Shown here: positions 24,316-33,236 of the stretch, piece by piece | How the letters are laid out: each line of letters begins with the position of its first letter | How positions within the stretch are numbered: position 1 is the stretch's first letter | Assembly: GCA_036388855.1 (NCBI GenBank) | Contig: DASVRA010000019.1 | Coordinates: 45,414 to 109,413, forward strand | DNA: 64,000 nt | Source of the DNA: DASVRA01 sp036388855 | GTDB taxonomy: Bacteria; Pseudomonadota; Alphaproteobacteria; Caulobacterales; Caulobacteraceae | Direction of reading: 5' to 3' | Translations under genes and position numbers: made by a program | Notes under the pieces: generated by a model | The model's database searches: none | What the model saw: the letters and a program-made list of their open reading frames with translations, nothing else | What the model was told of the DNA's origin: nothing

Positions 24316-25807
24316 CCGGTGGAGCCGCGTCGATGTCGGTGTCGTTGGCGCTGAGCGTGCGCAGGCCGGCGCGGTCGGGCAGCACGATCTCGAAGGCGGT
24401 CCCGCCCGGACCGCTGGCCGCCAGCCGCAGCTCGCCGCCGTGCGCTAGCGCCAGCTCGCGCGAGATCGCCAGGCCCAGCCCCGTGCCCCCCGCGCGGCCG
24501 GAGCCGGCGAAGGGTTCGAACAGCCGCGCCTGGGCGCGGTCGGGGACGCCCGGGCCGTTGTCGGCCACGATCAGCACGGTGGCCGCGCCTTCGTGGCGGG
24601 CGCTGACCTTGACCCGGCCTTCGCGCGGCTCGGGCGCGCCCTCGATGGCCTCGCGGGCGTTGCGCAGCAGGTTGAGCAGCAGCCGGTGCAACTGGTCGGG
24701 GTCGGCGGCAACGCGGGCGTCGGCGGGAATGTCGGTCTTCAGCCGCACGCCCTTGGCAGTCAGCCCCGCGTCCTCGGCGGCCGCCTCCACCGCCGCGCGG
24801 AGCGGCAGGTCGAGCACCTGGGGCGCCGCCTCCTCGCTGCGGCCGTAGGCGAGCACATCGGACGCCAAGCGGATGGCGCGGTCCAGCGCCCGCTCCAGCC
24901 TCGGCAGCGCCTGGGTCACCTTAGGGTCGCCGCTCAACGCCAGGCGCTCCGAGGCGATCTGAGCGGAAGACAGCATGTTGCGCAGGTCGTGGTTGATCTT
25001 GGCCACCGCCTCGCCCAGCGCCGCCAGCCTGGCGCGCGAGGTGAGCGCGGCGCGCAGGTCCGCCTGCATCCGGTCGAGTTCGGCCTCGGCCCGGCCGATC
25101 TCGTCCAGACGGCCGGAGGGGGTGATGTGGGCTTTCGGATCCTCCGGGTCGGCGCGGAAGCGCTCCATGGCCACGGTGATCTTCTGGATCGGCCGCACCA
25201 GGAAGATGTTGAGCGCCAGGTAAAGCAGGGCGCCGGCGAAGGCGGTGACGAAGGCGGTGACGCCGAACAAGCCGAGCAGGTAGCCGCCGAGTTCCCGCTT
25301 AAGCGCGGCGGCGGGGACGATCACCTCCACCTGGTCGGCGTTACGGAAGGTGGGCTCGGCCACCACCCGCACCATCCGGTCTCCGGGGGAAGCCAGGATC
25401 GCGAACGGCCGCGTCAGCCAACCGGCCGGGTTAGGGCGGCGCAGGTCGACCGTGTCCGGAGCGCGGCGCGAGCGCGGGGCTTCCAACAGCAGGCGGCGGT
25501 CCTGTCCGGTCTGCACCGCCACCGACAGCACGCCCGCGCCGTTCAGCAGCTGGGCGGCCATGGCGTCGGTGACCCCGCCGTCGGGCGCGGCGTCGACCAC
25601 CAGCGAGGCCAGCTCGGCCGTGCGCACCCGATCGAGCAGACGCCCCTCATGGAAGGCGGCCAGCGACGGGGCCATGATGATCAGCTCCGCGGCCAGCACG
25701 AACAGCACGGTAAGCAGCAACAGCCGCGGCGTCAGGCCCACGGGCAGCCATCCGGGGGGCTCGGGCCCACCCGGCGCCTCCGGCGCAGGGGCGGCGGGCT
25801 CGGTCAT
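24245..25807 (-). CDS. Sensor histidine kinase (membrane-bound)
   Basis: 520 residues. Two membrane helices (about 25-48 and 175-200) enclose a ~125-residue periplasmic domain. Then come HAMP, a dimerisation helix with His273 in KINHDLRNMLSSAQ, and the ATPase domain (NLLRNAREA, DNGPGVP, GTGLGLAIS). The kinase fold ends around IVLPDRAG, and the final ~40 residues are disordered, basic, and encoded in the stretch overlapping ggt. No response regulator adjoins it, so it is an orphan whose partner is unknown. Confidence 0.88.
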   Translation of the reverse strand: MTEPAAPAPEAPGGPEPPGWLPVGLTPRLLLLTVLFVLAAELIIMAPSLAAFHEGRLLDRVRTAELASLVVDAAPDGGVTDAMAAQLLNGAGVLSVAVQTGQDRRLLLEAPRSRRAPDTVDLRRPNPAGWLTRPFAILASPGDRMVRVVAEPTFRNADQVEVIVPAAALKRELGGYLLGLFGVTAFVTAFAGALLYLALNIFLVRPIQKITVAMERFRADPEDPKAHITPSGRLDEIGRAEAELDRMQADLRAALTSRARLAALGEAVAKINHDLRNMLSSAQIASERLALSGDPKVTQALPRLERALDRAIRLASDVLAYGRSEEAAPQVLDLPLRAAVEAAAEDAGLTAKGVRLKTDIPADARVAADPDQLHRLLLNLLRNAREAIEGAPEPREGRVKVSARHEGAATVLIVADNGPGVPDRAQARLFEPFAGSGRAGGTGLGLAISRELALAHGGELRLAASGPGGTAFEIVLPDRAGLRTLSANDTDIDAAPPVRTPAPRPRAEDRRRPRASRRAP

Positions 25808-25853
25808 GCGCTGAAGGTATCGTGAAGGCCTTGAGCGGGCAATGTTTTCGCCC

Positions 25854-26897
25854 TCAACCGGCCCCCACGGCCTCGACCACAGAGACGAAGCCGTCGGCGC
25901 GCAGGCGGCGGGCCAGCTGCCGCTTGATGCGCCAGATCAGGCCTGGGCCTCCGTAGACCATGGCGGTGTAGAGTTGAACGCCGCAGGCGCCGGCGCGCAC
26001 CTTCTCGTAAACGTCCGCGGCCGAGGCGATGCCGCCGCAGCCGATCAGCACCAGCGAATGCTGGCAGCGAGAATGGAACCGCCGCAGCGTCTCGGTTGAC
26101 AGCGCCATCAGCGGTTCGCCCGACAAGCCGCCCGCTTCGCCGCGCCGGCCCGAGCGGAGCGCTGGACGCGACACCGTGGTGTTGCCGACGATCAAGCCGT
26201 TGACGCCGTTGGCTTCGGCCGTCGCGCAGATGTCGTCGATCTCGCGGTCTTCGAGGTCGGGAGCGACCTTGACGAACACCGGCCGCACGTCGGTATCAGA
26301 CAACTCACGCCGCGCCTCGGCGACACGGCCCAGGAGGTCCTGCAGCGCCTCGCGCCCCTGTAGCGCGCGCAGGCCGGGCGTGTTGGGCGAGGAGATGTTG
26401 ACGGTGAAGTAGTCGGCGTGCGGCCACAGGCGGCGCAGGCCGGCGATGTAGTCCGCCGCGCGGTCTTCCGAGTCCTTGTTGGCGCCGATGTTGGCGCCGA
26501 CCACGCCGCGCCTGGGCCGCCGCTCCAGCCGCCCGGCGAACGCCTCCAGCCCGTCGTTGTTGAAGCCCATGCGGTTGATCACCGCGCGGTCGCTCCTCAG
26601 CCGGAACAGGCGGGGGCGTGGGTTGCCGGCCTGGGGCAGGGGTGTGACTGAGCCGCATTCGACGAAGCCGAAGCCGGCGCGCAGCATGGCGTCGGGGACC
26701 TCGGCGTTCTTGTCGAAGCCGGCGGCCAGGCCGATGCAGTTGGGCAGCTGCATCCCCGACAGCTCCACCGCCAGGCCGGGGTCGTCCGGCCCCGCGTCCA
26801 CCGGCCCCAGCCCCAGCTTCAGCGCCTTGAGCGTGGCTGCGTGCGCCGTCTCGGGCGGCAGCAGGGCGGCGGTCCTGGCGGCGAGGTCGAAGATCAT
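25854..26897 (-). CDS. pyrD: Dihydroorotate dehydrogenase (quinone), class 2
   Basis: 347 residues. Membrane-associated flavoenzyme of pyrimidine synthesis, oxidising dihydroorotate with quinone. Class 2 features are the N-terminal helical extension, GLAAGFDKNAEVPD, GFGFVECGSVTPLPQAGNP, NRMGFNNDG, and the catalytic Ser in FTVNISSPNTPGLR. C-terminal FMN-phosphate loops (IGCGGIASAADVYEK) are present. Its ATG overlaps the sixA stop by four bases, so it is the second gene of a coupled pair. Confidence 0.96.
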   Translation of the reverse strand: MIFDLAARTAALLPPETAHAATLKALKLGLGPVDAGPDDPGLAVELSGMQLPNCIGLAAGFDKNAEVPDAMLRAGFGFVECGSVTPLPQAGNPRPRLFRLRSDRAVINRMGFNNDGLEAFAGRLERRPRRGVVGANIGANKDSEDRAADYIAGLRRLWPHADYFTVNISSPNTPGLRALQGREALQDLLGRVAEARRELSDTDVRPVFVKVAPDLEDREIDDICATAEANGVNGLIVGNTTVSRPALRSGRRGEAGGLSGEPLMALSTETLRRFHSRCQHSLVLIGCGGIASAADVYEKVRAGACGVQLYTAMVYGGPGLIWRIKRQLARRLRADGFVSVVEAVGAG

Positions 26898-27379
26898 CCG
26901 CCGCCGAGGTCCTTGGCCTTCAGGAGCCGCTCGAAGCGGGGGCGGCCGCCCTCGAACTCGAACAGGGCCGCGGCGGATGGGGGCAGCCCGTCGCGCAACT
27001 CGGCGGCGCCGCGCGAGCCACCGGCGAGTTGGGAGGCGTAGAGATAAAGGCTGGGATTGTGCCCGATCAGCAGCAGGGTGCCGGCGCGGCCCTCGGCCTC
27101 GTGCGCCAGCTGCGCCAAGCCTGCGGCGGAGGTCTCGTAGATGTCGCGGGCGTATTCCACCGGCGCGTCGGGAAAGGCGGGCGCCGCCGCTTCCCAGGTC
27201 TGCATCGCGCGCTTGGCGCTGGAGACGACGGCGAGATCAGGCGCCCATCCGGCCCTGGCCAGCGCCCGGCCGACCAGCGCCGCATCCAGCCGTCCAGCCT
27301 CGGTCAACTCGCGCGCGAAGTCGCCTAACCCCGACGACCGCTCGGCCTCGGCATGGCGCATCAGGATCAGCCGCCGCAT
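26894..27379 (-). CDS. SixA-like histidine phosphatase
   Basis: 161 residues of the phosphoglycerate-mutase/SixA branch. The catalytic RHA motif is at residues 8-10 (LMRHAEAE, His9), with a second Arg in SSAKRAMQTWEA and the late catalytic His in LLIGHNPSL. SixA removes phosphate from His of phosphotransfer proteins in some bacteria. The substrate here is unknown. Start is ATG 27379 with GGGAGG upstream. The open frame to 27649 is the antisense of the neighbour. It is coupled to pyrD by an ATGA overlap. Confidence 0.85.
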   Translation of the reverse strand: MRRLILMRHAEAERSSGLGDFARELTEAGRLDAALVGRALARAGWAPDLAVVSSAKRAMQTWEAAAPAFPDAPVEYARDIYETSAAGLAQLAHEAEGRAGTLLLIGHNPSLYLYASQLAGGSRGAAELRDGLPPSAAALFEFEGGRPRFERLLKAKDLGGG

Positions 27380-27411
27380 CGCCCCTCCCCCTCGCGCACT
27401 TAGCCTTGGCC

Positions 27412-28161
27412 TTAGCGGCGGGGGAACCCTGGGACGCGATTTGCCGCAGGCTGGGGCCAGAACACGCCAGGCACCGGCGCGCGGATCAGGGCGCGCGCCG
27501 GCTTGGGCTTGAGCGCGAAGGTCTGCTTCACCGCCTCCAGCAGGATCAGGCCGGCGAACCCCGGCCACAGGCGCGAGCCCACCTGCTCGAACCCCTCGGC
27601 CCAGCGCGCGCTCCAGTCCAGCGGAGGGGCGTAGAGCGCGCGCGACCAAGCGAGCGGCTCAAGCTCGGCGCCGCGAACAAGCGCCTCAAGCTGCCGCCGG
27701 GTGAACGGGCGACCGTGGCCGAATGGGGTGTTCTCGGCCCCCGACCACGCGCCCATACGTGAGGCGGCGACGATCAGCACGCGGCCGGAGGGCGCCAGCA
27801 CCCGCCAGACCTCGGCCAACAACGCGGCGGGGTGGTCGCTCTCCTCCAGCCCGTGGACCACCAGCACCCGGTCGAACAAGGCATTGGGAAAGGGCAGAGC
27901 CGCTTCCTCGCTCAGGCAGGCGAGGTTGCGCGCGCCGGCGGGCCAGGTCTCCACGCCCTGGTCGGCGGGCATCGCCGCCACCGTGCGCCGGGCGCCCGCG
28001 CGGAACGCCTCCAGAAACGGCGTGGCGTAGCCCAGGCCCAGCACGTCGAGCCCGAGCGCGTCGCCCCAGGCCTCATCCAGCTTTCGAGCCACCATCTCTC
28101 GCGCCGCGCCGCCCAGCGGCGTGGCGTAGAAGCGGCGCAGTTGCAGCACGTCTCGGCGCAT
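27412..28161 (-). CDS. Class I SAM-methyltransferase-like protein
   Basis: 249 residues. The Rossmann strand order of a class I methyltransferase is visible: LDVLGLGYATPFLEAF at motif I, EEAALPFPNALFDRVLVVHGLEE at motif IV, EVWRVLAPSGRVLIVA at motif V. Motif I lacks the usual ExGxGxG (it reads GLGYATP), so AdoMet binding may be altered. The start ATG at 28161 overlaps the 5' region of gloB divergently. Homologues in this lineage sit beside gloB, but a substrate is not evident. Confidence 0.75.
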   Translation of the reverse strand: MRRDVLQLRRFYATPLGGAAREMVARKLDEAWGDALGLDVLGLGYATPFLEAFRAGARRTVAAMPADQGVETWPAGARNLACLSEEAALPFPNALFDRVLVVHGLEESDHPAALLAEVWRVLAPSGRVLIVAASRMGAWSGAENTPFGHGRPFTRRQLEALVRGAELEPLAWSRALYAPPLDWSARWAEGFEQVGSRLWPGFAGLILLEAVKQTFALKPKPARALIRAPVPGVFWPQPAANRVPGFPRR

Positions 28162-28213
28162 GGACGCTCGGCTCGACCGCTCTCATATAGACCGACTCGC
28201 GGGAGGCCCGGCC

Positions 28214-28939
28214 ATGGCGCTCGACATCCACCAGTTCCCCTGCCTCCAGGACAACTACGGCTACCTCGTTCGCGACCGCGCCACTGGCGCCGCCGCCTGC
28301 ATCGACACGCCCGACGGCGAGGAGGTGCTGCGCCAGGCGGAGCGGCTGGGCTGGCGGTTGGGGATGATCCTCAACACCCACTGGCACCCCGACCACGCCG
28401 GCGGCAACGCGCGGGTTAAGGCCGCCACGGGCGCCGAGGTCGTCGGCCCTCAGGAGGTCACGCGGCTGGGGCCGGTGGACCGGGTGGTGGGCGAGGGCGA
28501 CGTGGTCGATCTCGGCGATACGCGCTTCGACGTGCTGGAGACCGGCGGCCACACGCTCGGGCACATCAGCTACCATGACGCCGCCGATCGGGTCGCCTTC
28601 GTGGGCGACACCCTGTTCGCGCTGGGCTGCGGTCGCCTGTTCGAAGGCACGGCCGAGCAGATGTTCGCCAGCCTCGCCAAGCTGAAGGCGATGCCGCCGG
28701 AGACGCAGATCTATTGCGCGCACGAATACACCGCCGCCAACGCCCGCTTCGCGCTCTCGCTATCCGAGGACGAGCGTCTGCAGGCCCGCGCCACCGATAT
28801 CTTCGCGGCGCGTGAACGCGGTGAGCCGACCGTGCCCACCAGCATCGGCCTGGAACTCGCCACGAACCCGTTCCTGCGGGCCGCCAGCGCCGCCGAGTTT
28901 CTTAGCCTAAGGCAAGCCAAGGACGCTTTTCGCGGATAA
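28214..28939 (+). CDS. gloB: Hydroxyacylglutathione hydrolase (glyoxalase II)
   Basis: 241 residues. It hydrolyses S-lactoylglutathione to lactate and glutathione, finishing methylglyoxal detoxification. The dinuclear metal site THWHPDHAGGN, the GGHTLGH and FVGDTLFALGCGR loops, and the C-terminal HAGH domain with HEYTAANARFAL are present. Start is ATG 28214 with GGGAGG seven bases upstream. The open frame to 28160 is not needed. Confidence 0.95.
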   Translation: MALDIHQFPCLQDNYGYLVRDRATGAAACIDTPDGEEVLRQAERLGWRLGMILNTHWHPDHAGGNARVKAATGAEVVGPQEVTRLGPVDRVVGEGDVVDLGDTRFDVLETGGHTLGHISYHDAADRVAFVGDTLFALGCGRLFEGTAEQMFASLAKLKAMPPETQIYCAHEYTAANARFALSLSEDERLQARATDIFAARERGEPTVPTSIGLELATNPFLRAASAAEFLSLRQAKDAFRG

Positions 28940-29088
28940 CGGCAGCTTCTGCTGTTACCGTCCCTTGAACCTCCGGCGGCGGCTGCATAGCTGATGCCCA
29001 AGCCCCGGCGGCCCCACCTCGCGCGTAACTGCGAGGCCCCTCCCTCCCCCCAGGGACCGCCGGGGCGACGGCTTTTCTGGAACACGCC

Positions 29089-30195
29089 ATGGCTGAACCT
29101 TCGGACGCCGCCCCGCGCGTGGACGAACCGGCCGCGCCCGCCGCCCCCGAACGCTCCAACGGCAATCGCAAGAGCCTGGGCCGCCGCCTGCGCCTGCCGC
29201 TGATGCTCGCGGGTGTCGCGGCGGCCGCCGTGGCCGCCCTCTTGTGGTGGCTCTCGGGCGGCCGCTACCAGGCCACCGACGACGCTTACCTGCGCGTGGC
29301 CAGCGTCTCGGTGTCCACCAACATCGCCGGACGGGTGAACCACCTCTATGTGCACGAGAACCAGCGGGTGAAGGCGGGCCAGCTGCTGTTCACCCTGGAC
29401 TCGCAGCCGGCCCAGGTCGCCATCGAACAGGCCAACGCTCAACTGGCCGACGCGCGCCAGCGCATTCAGGCCGACCAGGCGTCCTATCGCCAGCAGCTGG
29501 TTCAGATCCGCACCGCCGAGCAGACAGCCCGCTTTCGCGAAACCGAGCGTGCCCGCGACTACGGCCTGATGAAGGCCGGGGCGGTATCACGCGAAGAGTA
29601 CGAGCAGTCCGCCCACGAGGCGCAGGTGGCGCGCCAGCAGATCGCCTCGGCGCGCCAGCAGCTGGCCGTGATCGCCGCGCGCCTGGGCGGCTCTTCCGGA
29701 CAGGCGGGCGGCTCGCATCCGGAGGTGCGGACCGCTGCGGCGGAGATCGTCCGCGCGCGGCTGAACGAGTCCTACACCACCATCCGTGCGCCCCAGGACG
29801 GCGTGGTCACCAAGGTCGAGAACCTGCAGGTCGGCGACTACGTCAACGCCGCCACGCCGGTGTTCAACCTGGTGCTCGACGACGCCTGGGTCGAGGCGGC
29901 GTTCAAGGAGAACCAGCTCACCAACATGCGCGTCGGCCAAACCGCGACGATCAAGATCGACGCCTTTGCCGGCCAGCCGCTGCCCGCGCGCGTGGTCAGC
30001 ATCGCGCCCGGCACCGACCAGACCTTCTCCGCGCTTCCCGCCGAGAACGCCTCGGGCAATTGGGTGAAGGTGGTGCAGCGGGTGCCGGTGCGCCTGCACT
30101 TCACCCGCAAGCCGAACGTGCCGCTGATCGGCGGCCTCAGCGCCAACGTGAAGGTCGACACCGGCCACAGCCGCACCCTGTTCGGCGGGCGCTGA
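29089..30195 (+). CDS. emrA: EmrA-type membrane fusion protein (HlyD family)
   Basis: 368 residues. Periplasmic adaptor linking an inner-membrane MFS pump to an outer-membrane channel. A basic N-terminus is followed by one membrane helix (about 35-52) and the barrel motif TDDAYLRVASVSVSTNIAGRV. Then come a lipoyl domain and a long coiled-coil hairpin (about 110-215, Gln/Ala-rich) and the C-terminal barrels (IRAPQDGVVTKVENLQVGDYV). Its stop overlaps the emrB start (TGATG). First gene of an emrA-emrB-nodT operon. Confidence 0.93.
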   Translation: MAEPSDAAPRVDEPAAPAAPERSNGNRKSLGRRLRLPLMLAGVAAAAVAALLWWLSGGRYQATDDAYLRVASVSVSTNIAGRVNHLYVHENQRVKAGQLLFTLDSQPAQVAIEQANAQLADARQRIQADQASYRQQLVQIRTAEQTARFRETERARDYGLMKAGAVSREEYEQSAHEAQVARQQIASARQQLAVIAARLGGSSGQAGGSHPEVRTAAAEIVRARLNESYTTIRAPQDGVVTKVENLQVGDYVNAATPVFNLVLDDAWVEAAFKENQLTNMRVGQTATIKIDAFAGQPLPARVVSIAPGTDQTFSALPAENASGNWVKVVQRVPVRLHFTRKPNVPLIGGLSANVKVDTGHSRTLFGGR

Positions 30196-31727
30196 TGGCG
30201 GGCGCCCCCGCCGCCGCCCCGCCCATCGCCAACAAGGGCTTCATCACCGCCTCGATCATGCTGGCGGCGGTGATGCAGACGCTCGACACCACCATCGCCA
30301 ACGTCGCCCTGCCGCACATCCAGGGCTCGGTCTCGGCCTCTCAGGACCAGATCGTCTGGGTGCTGACCTCCTACATCGTCGCCGCCGCGATCATGACGCC
30401 GATGACCGGCTATTTGACCGACCGCTTCGGCATCAAGACCGTGTTCCTGTGGTCGGTCGCCGGCTTCACCCTGGCCTCGATGCTCTGCGGCGCGGCCCAG
30501 AACCTCGAGCAGCTGGTGCTGTTCCGCCTGCTCCAGGGCGTCGGCGGCGCGGCGCTGATGCCGCTGACCCAGGCGGTGCTGTTCTCGATCAACCCGCCGG
30601 AGAAATACGGCCAGGCGATGGGCACCTTCGGCATGGCGGTGATCCTGGGGCCGCTGCTCGGGCCGGTGCTCGGCGGCTGGCTGACCGAGAACTACAGCTG
30701 GCGCTGGGTCTTCTACATCAACCTGCCGATCGGCTTGGCCGCCCTGTTCGGCATCTTCACCTTCCTGCCCTCGCGCGCCCACCCCAACCCGCCGAAGTTC
30801 GACTTCTTCGGCTACGGCACCCTGGCGCTGGCCATCGCCTCGCTGCAGCTGATGATGGACCGTGGCCAGCAGAACGACTGGTTCCAGTCCCCCGAGACCT
30901 TTGCCGAGGCCGGCGTCGCCGCCCTGATGGCCTATCTGTTCCTGGTCCACACCTTCACCGCCGAGCGGCCGTTCTTCTCCAAGGCGCTGTTCCGCGACCG
31001 CAACTTCGTCTCCGCCACCGTGGCCTCGCTGGCGATCATGGGCGTGCTGTTCGGCTCGCTGGCGCTGGTGCCCCCGATGATGCAGCACCTCTACGGCTAC
31101 CCGGTGCTGACCACCGGCATCATCACCATGCCGCGGGGTCTGGGCACCATGCTCAGCATGCTGCTGGTCGGCCGGCTGATGGGCCGCATCGACCCGCGCC
31201 TGCTGATGGCAATCGGTCTCGTGTTCATGGCCCACTCGTTCTGGGAGATGAGCCACTTCACCCTGGAGATGGGCAGCTGGCCCTTCGTCTGGACCGGCTT
31301 CGAGCAAGGCGCGGCCATGGGCCTGGTGTTCGTCCCGCTCTCCGCCGTCGGCTTCGGCACGGTGCCCGGCCACCTGCGGGTCGAAGCCACCACCGTCTAT
31401 AACATCGCCCGTAACATCGGCGGCTCGATCGGCATCTCGATCATGACGGCGCTGCTGGTGCAGAACCAGCAGAAGATCCATGCCGGCCTCGCCAGCCACG
31501 TCCGCCCCTACAACCCCATCCTGCGCCCGCCCTTCTTCGCGTCCGACGTCCTGACCAGCGAGCGCGGCCTGTCGATGCTCAACGGCGTGATCAGCAAGCA
31601 GGCGGCCTTCATCTCCTACCTCAACGACTTCTGGCTGATGGCCATCGTCTGCCTGGGGCTGCTGCCGGTCCTGCTGCTGATGCAGAAGCCCCGAAGGGCC
31701 GCCGGCGCCGCGGCGGGCGTGGAGTAA
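30195..31727 (+). CDS. emrB: EmrB-type DHA2-family MFS multidrug exporter
   Basis: 510 residues, 14 predicted membrane helices. A proton-driven drug exporter of the DHA2 family. Signatures are LDTTIANVALPHIQG in helix 1, motif A GYLTDRFGIKTV, and motif C GPLLGPVLGGWLTENYSWRW. ATG 30195 overlaps the emrA stop. The same frame is open well upstream, but that translates emrA out of frame. It works with EmrA and the following outer-membrane factor. Confidence 0.95.
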   Translation: MAGAPAAAPPIANKGFITASIMLAAVMQTLDTTIANVALPHIQGSVSASQDQIVWVLTSYIVAAAIMTPMTGYLTDRFGIKTVFLWSVAGFTLASMLCGAAQNLEQLVLFRLLQGVGGAALMPLTQAVLFSINPPEKYGQAMGTFGMAVILGPLLGPVLGGWLTENYSWRWVFYINLPIGLAALFGIFTFLPSRAHPNPPKFDFFGYGTLALAIASLQLMMDRGQQNDWFQSPETFAEAGVAALMAYLFLVHTFTAERPFFSKALFRDRNFVSATVASLAIMGVLFGSLALVPPMMQHLYGYPVLTTGIITMPRGLGTMLSMLLVGRLMGRIDPRLLMAIGLVFMAHSFWEMSHFTLEMGSWPFVWTGFEQGAAMGLVFVPLSAVGFGTVPGHLRVEATTVYNIARNIGGSIGISIMTALLVQNQQKIHAGLASHVRPYNPILRPPFFASDVLTSERGLSMLNGVISKQAAFISYLNDFWLMAIVCLGLLPVLLLMQKPRRAAGAAAGVE

Positions 31728-31730
31728 GCC

Positions 31731-33185
31731 GTGCGCCTGAGAACCGTCTTCCCCATCCTGGCGCTGGTTTCGGCGGCGCTCGCCGCCTGCCAGACCGTCG
31801 GCCCCGACTTCCAGCGCCCCGCCGCGCCGCCGCAAACCGGCTACGCCATGACCGGCGACCGCTCGCCGGAAGCCGCCGCCTACGGTGAGCAGGTGGCGCG
31901 CGACTGGTGGAGCCTCTACCGCTCACCCGACCTCGACCGGGTGGTGCGTGAGGCGGTCGCCGGCAACCGCAATCTGGCGGTGGCCCGCGCGACACTGGCC
32001 CAAGCGCGCGACGCCATCGCCGCCCAAGACCCGCGCCTGCGGATCGACGCCAACGCCTCGGTCACCGAGGAGCGGATCAACTTCGCCGCCTTCGGCTTCT
32101 CCGGCTTCCCCGGCTCCACCGAGCCGCTGAAGAACCCCACCGTCACTCTCTATTCCTTCGGCGCCAGCGGCCGCTACGACTTCGACCTGTTCGGCCAGCG
32201 CCGCCGGGAGAAGGAACGCCTCTACGCCGAAGCCGAAACCGCCGCGCGCGAGGCGGACGCCGCCTACCTCACCCTCACCGCCCAGGTGGTCGGCCAAGCG
32301 GTCAACATCGCCGCCGCCCGCGCTCAGATCTCCGCCCTGGAAGAGGTCGCCGCCAGCGACCGCGAGAACCTGCGCCTGGCCCGCGACACTTACCGCCTTG
32401 GCGGCGGCACGCGCCTGGACGTCAGCACGGTCGAGAGCGAACTCGCCAATGACGAGGCCCAGGTCGCGCCGGTTCGCACCCAGCTCGGCGCCGCCCGGCA
32501 CGCCTTGGCGCTGCTGGTCGGCCAGCCGCCCTCCGGCTGGACCGCGCCGGAGTTCGACCTGTCCACCCTGGCCCAGCCGCAGCGCATTCCGGTGGCCCTG
32601 CCCTCCGAGCTGGTCCGCACCCGCCCCGACATCCTCGCCGCCGAGGCGCGGCTACACGCCGCCACCGCCGAGATCGGGGTGCGCGCCGCCGACCTTTACC
32701 CCAAGGTCTCCCTGACCGGCGCGCTGACCCAAGCGGCCCTCTCGCCCGGCAAGCTGTTCACCTACAACTCCACCGGCTGGTCGATCGCGCCGGGGATCAC
32801 CCTACCCATCTTCGACCGCAAGCAGCTCGCCGCCCGCCGCGCCGGCGCCGAGGACGCCGCCCGCGCGGCGCTTGCCAACTACGAAGGCGTGGTGCTCCAG
32901 GCCTTCGGCCAAGTCGCCGACGCGCTGGAAGCGATCGCGATCGATGACGAAGCCATTGCGCTGCGCCAGCGCGAACTCGCCGCTGCCCAGGACAGCCTGA
33001 ACCTGCAACGTCTTCGCTACCGCGCCGGCAAGTCGCCGCTGCTGCCGGTGCTCGACGCCCAGCGCACCTACGCCCGCGCCCGACAGGCTTTGGCGACATC
33101 TCAGGCCCAGCGGCTGCGTGACTGCGCCCAGCTCCTCTACGCCACCGGCCGCGGCTGGGACCAAGCGCCCAAGACAGCGGGTTGA
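31731..33185 (+). CDS. NodT-family outer-membrane efflux lipoprotein
   Basis: 484 residues. TolC-like channel lipoprotein: signal peptide with lipobox LAAC (Cys20), then the family start VGPDFQRPAAPP, two OEP repeats (WWSLYRSPDLDRVVREAVAG and the RPDILAAEARLHAATAEIGV segment) and long amphipathic helices. GTG start four bases after emrB, so it completes a tripartite efflux operon. The stop codon overlaps a CtrA-like box in front of flmA. Confidence 0.93.
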   Translation: MRLRTVFPILALVSAALAACQTVGPDFQRPAAPPQTGYAMTGDRSPEAAAYGEQVARDWWSLYRSPDLDRVVREAVAGNRNLAVARATLAQARDAIAAQDPRLRIDANASVTEERINFAAFGFSGFPGSTEPLKNPTVTLYSFGASGRYDFDLFGQRRREKERLYAEAETAAREADAAYLTLTAQVVGQAVNIAAARAQISALEEVAASDRENLRLARDTYRLGGGTRLDVSTVESELANDEAQVAPVRTQLGAARHALALLVGQPPSGWTAPEFDLSTLAQPQRIPVALPSELVRTRPDILAAEARLHAATAEIGVRAADLYPKVSLTGALTQAALSPGKLFTYNSTGWSIAPGITLPIFDRKQLAARRAGAEDAARAALANYEGVVLQAFGQVADALEAIAIDDEAIALRQRELAAAQDSLNLQRLRYRAGKSPLLPVLDAQRTYARARQALATSQAQRLRDCAQLLYATGRGWDQAPKTAG

Positions 33186-33198
33186 CCCGCCGTTAACC
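33182..33198 (+). promoter_or_regulatory. CtrA-like box upstream of flmA
   Basis: TTGA (33182-33185), seven bases, then TTAACCAT (33193-33200 region). It matches the CtrA consensus TTAA-N7-TTAA at 7 of 8 positions, and TTAACCAT is the common extended half-site. It sits 37 bases before the flmA ATG. Flagellar genes are typical CtrA targets in Caulobacterales. Confidence 0.35.
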
Positions 33199-33236
33199 AT
33201 AACCGGCCGACTTTCCGGCACACCGCCGGAGCCTCC

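Noticed and set aside
29838..31835. 665-codon open frame on the minus strand
   Set aside because: Antisense of emrA/emrB/nodT with His/Gln/Arg-rich low-complexity sequence typical of shadow frames in high-GC DNA.
29089..33185. EmrA-EmrB-NodT as exporter of the RTX proteins
   Set aside because: The inner-membrane part is an MFS pump without ATPase. Type I protein secretion needs an ABC transporter.
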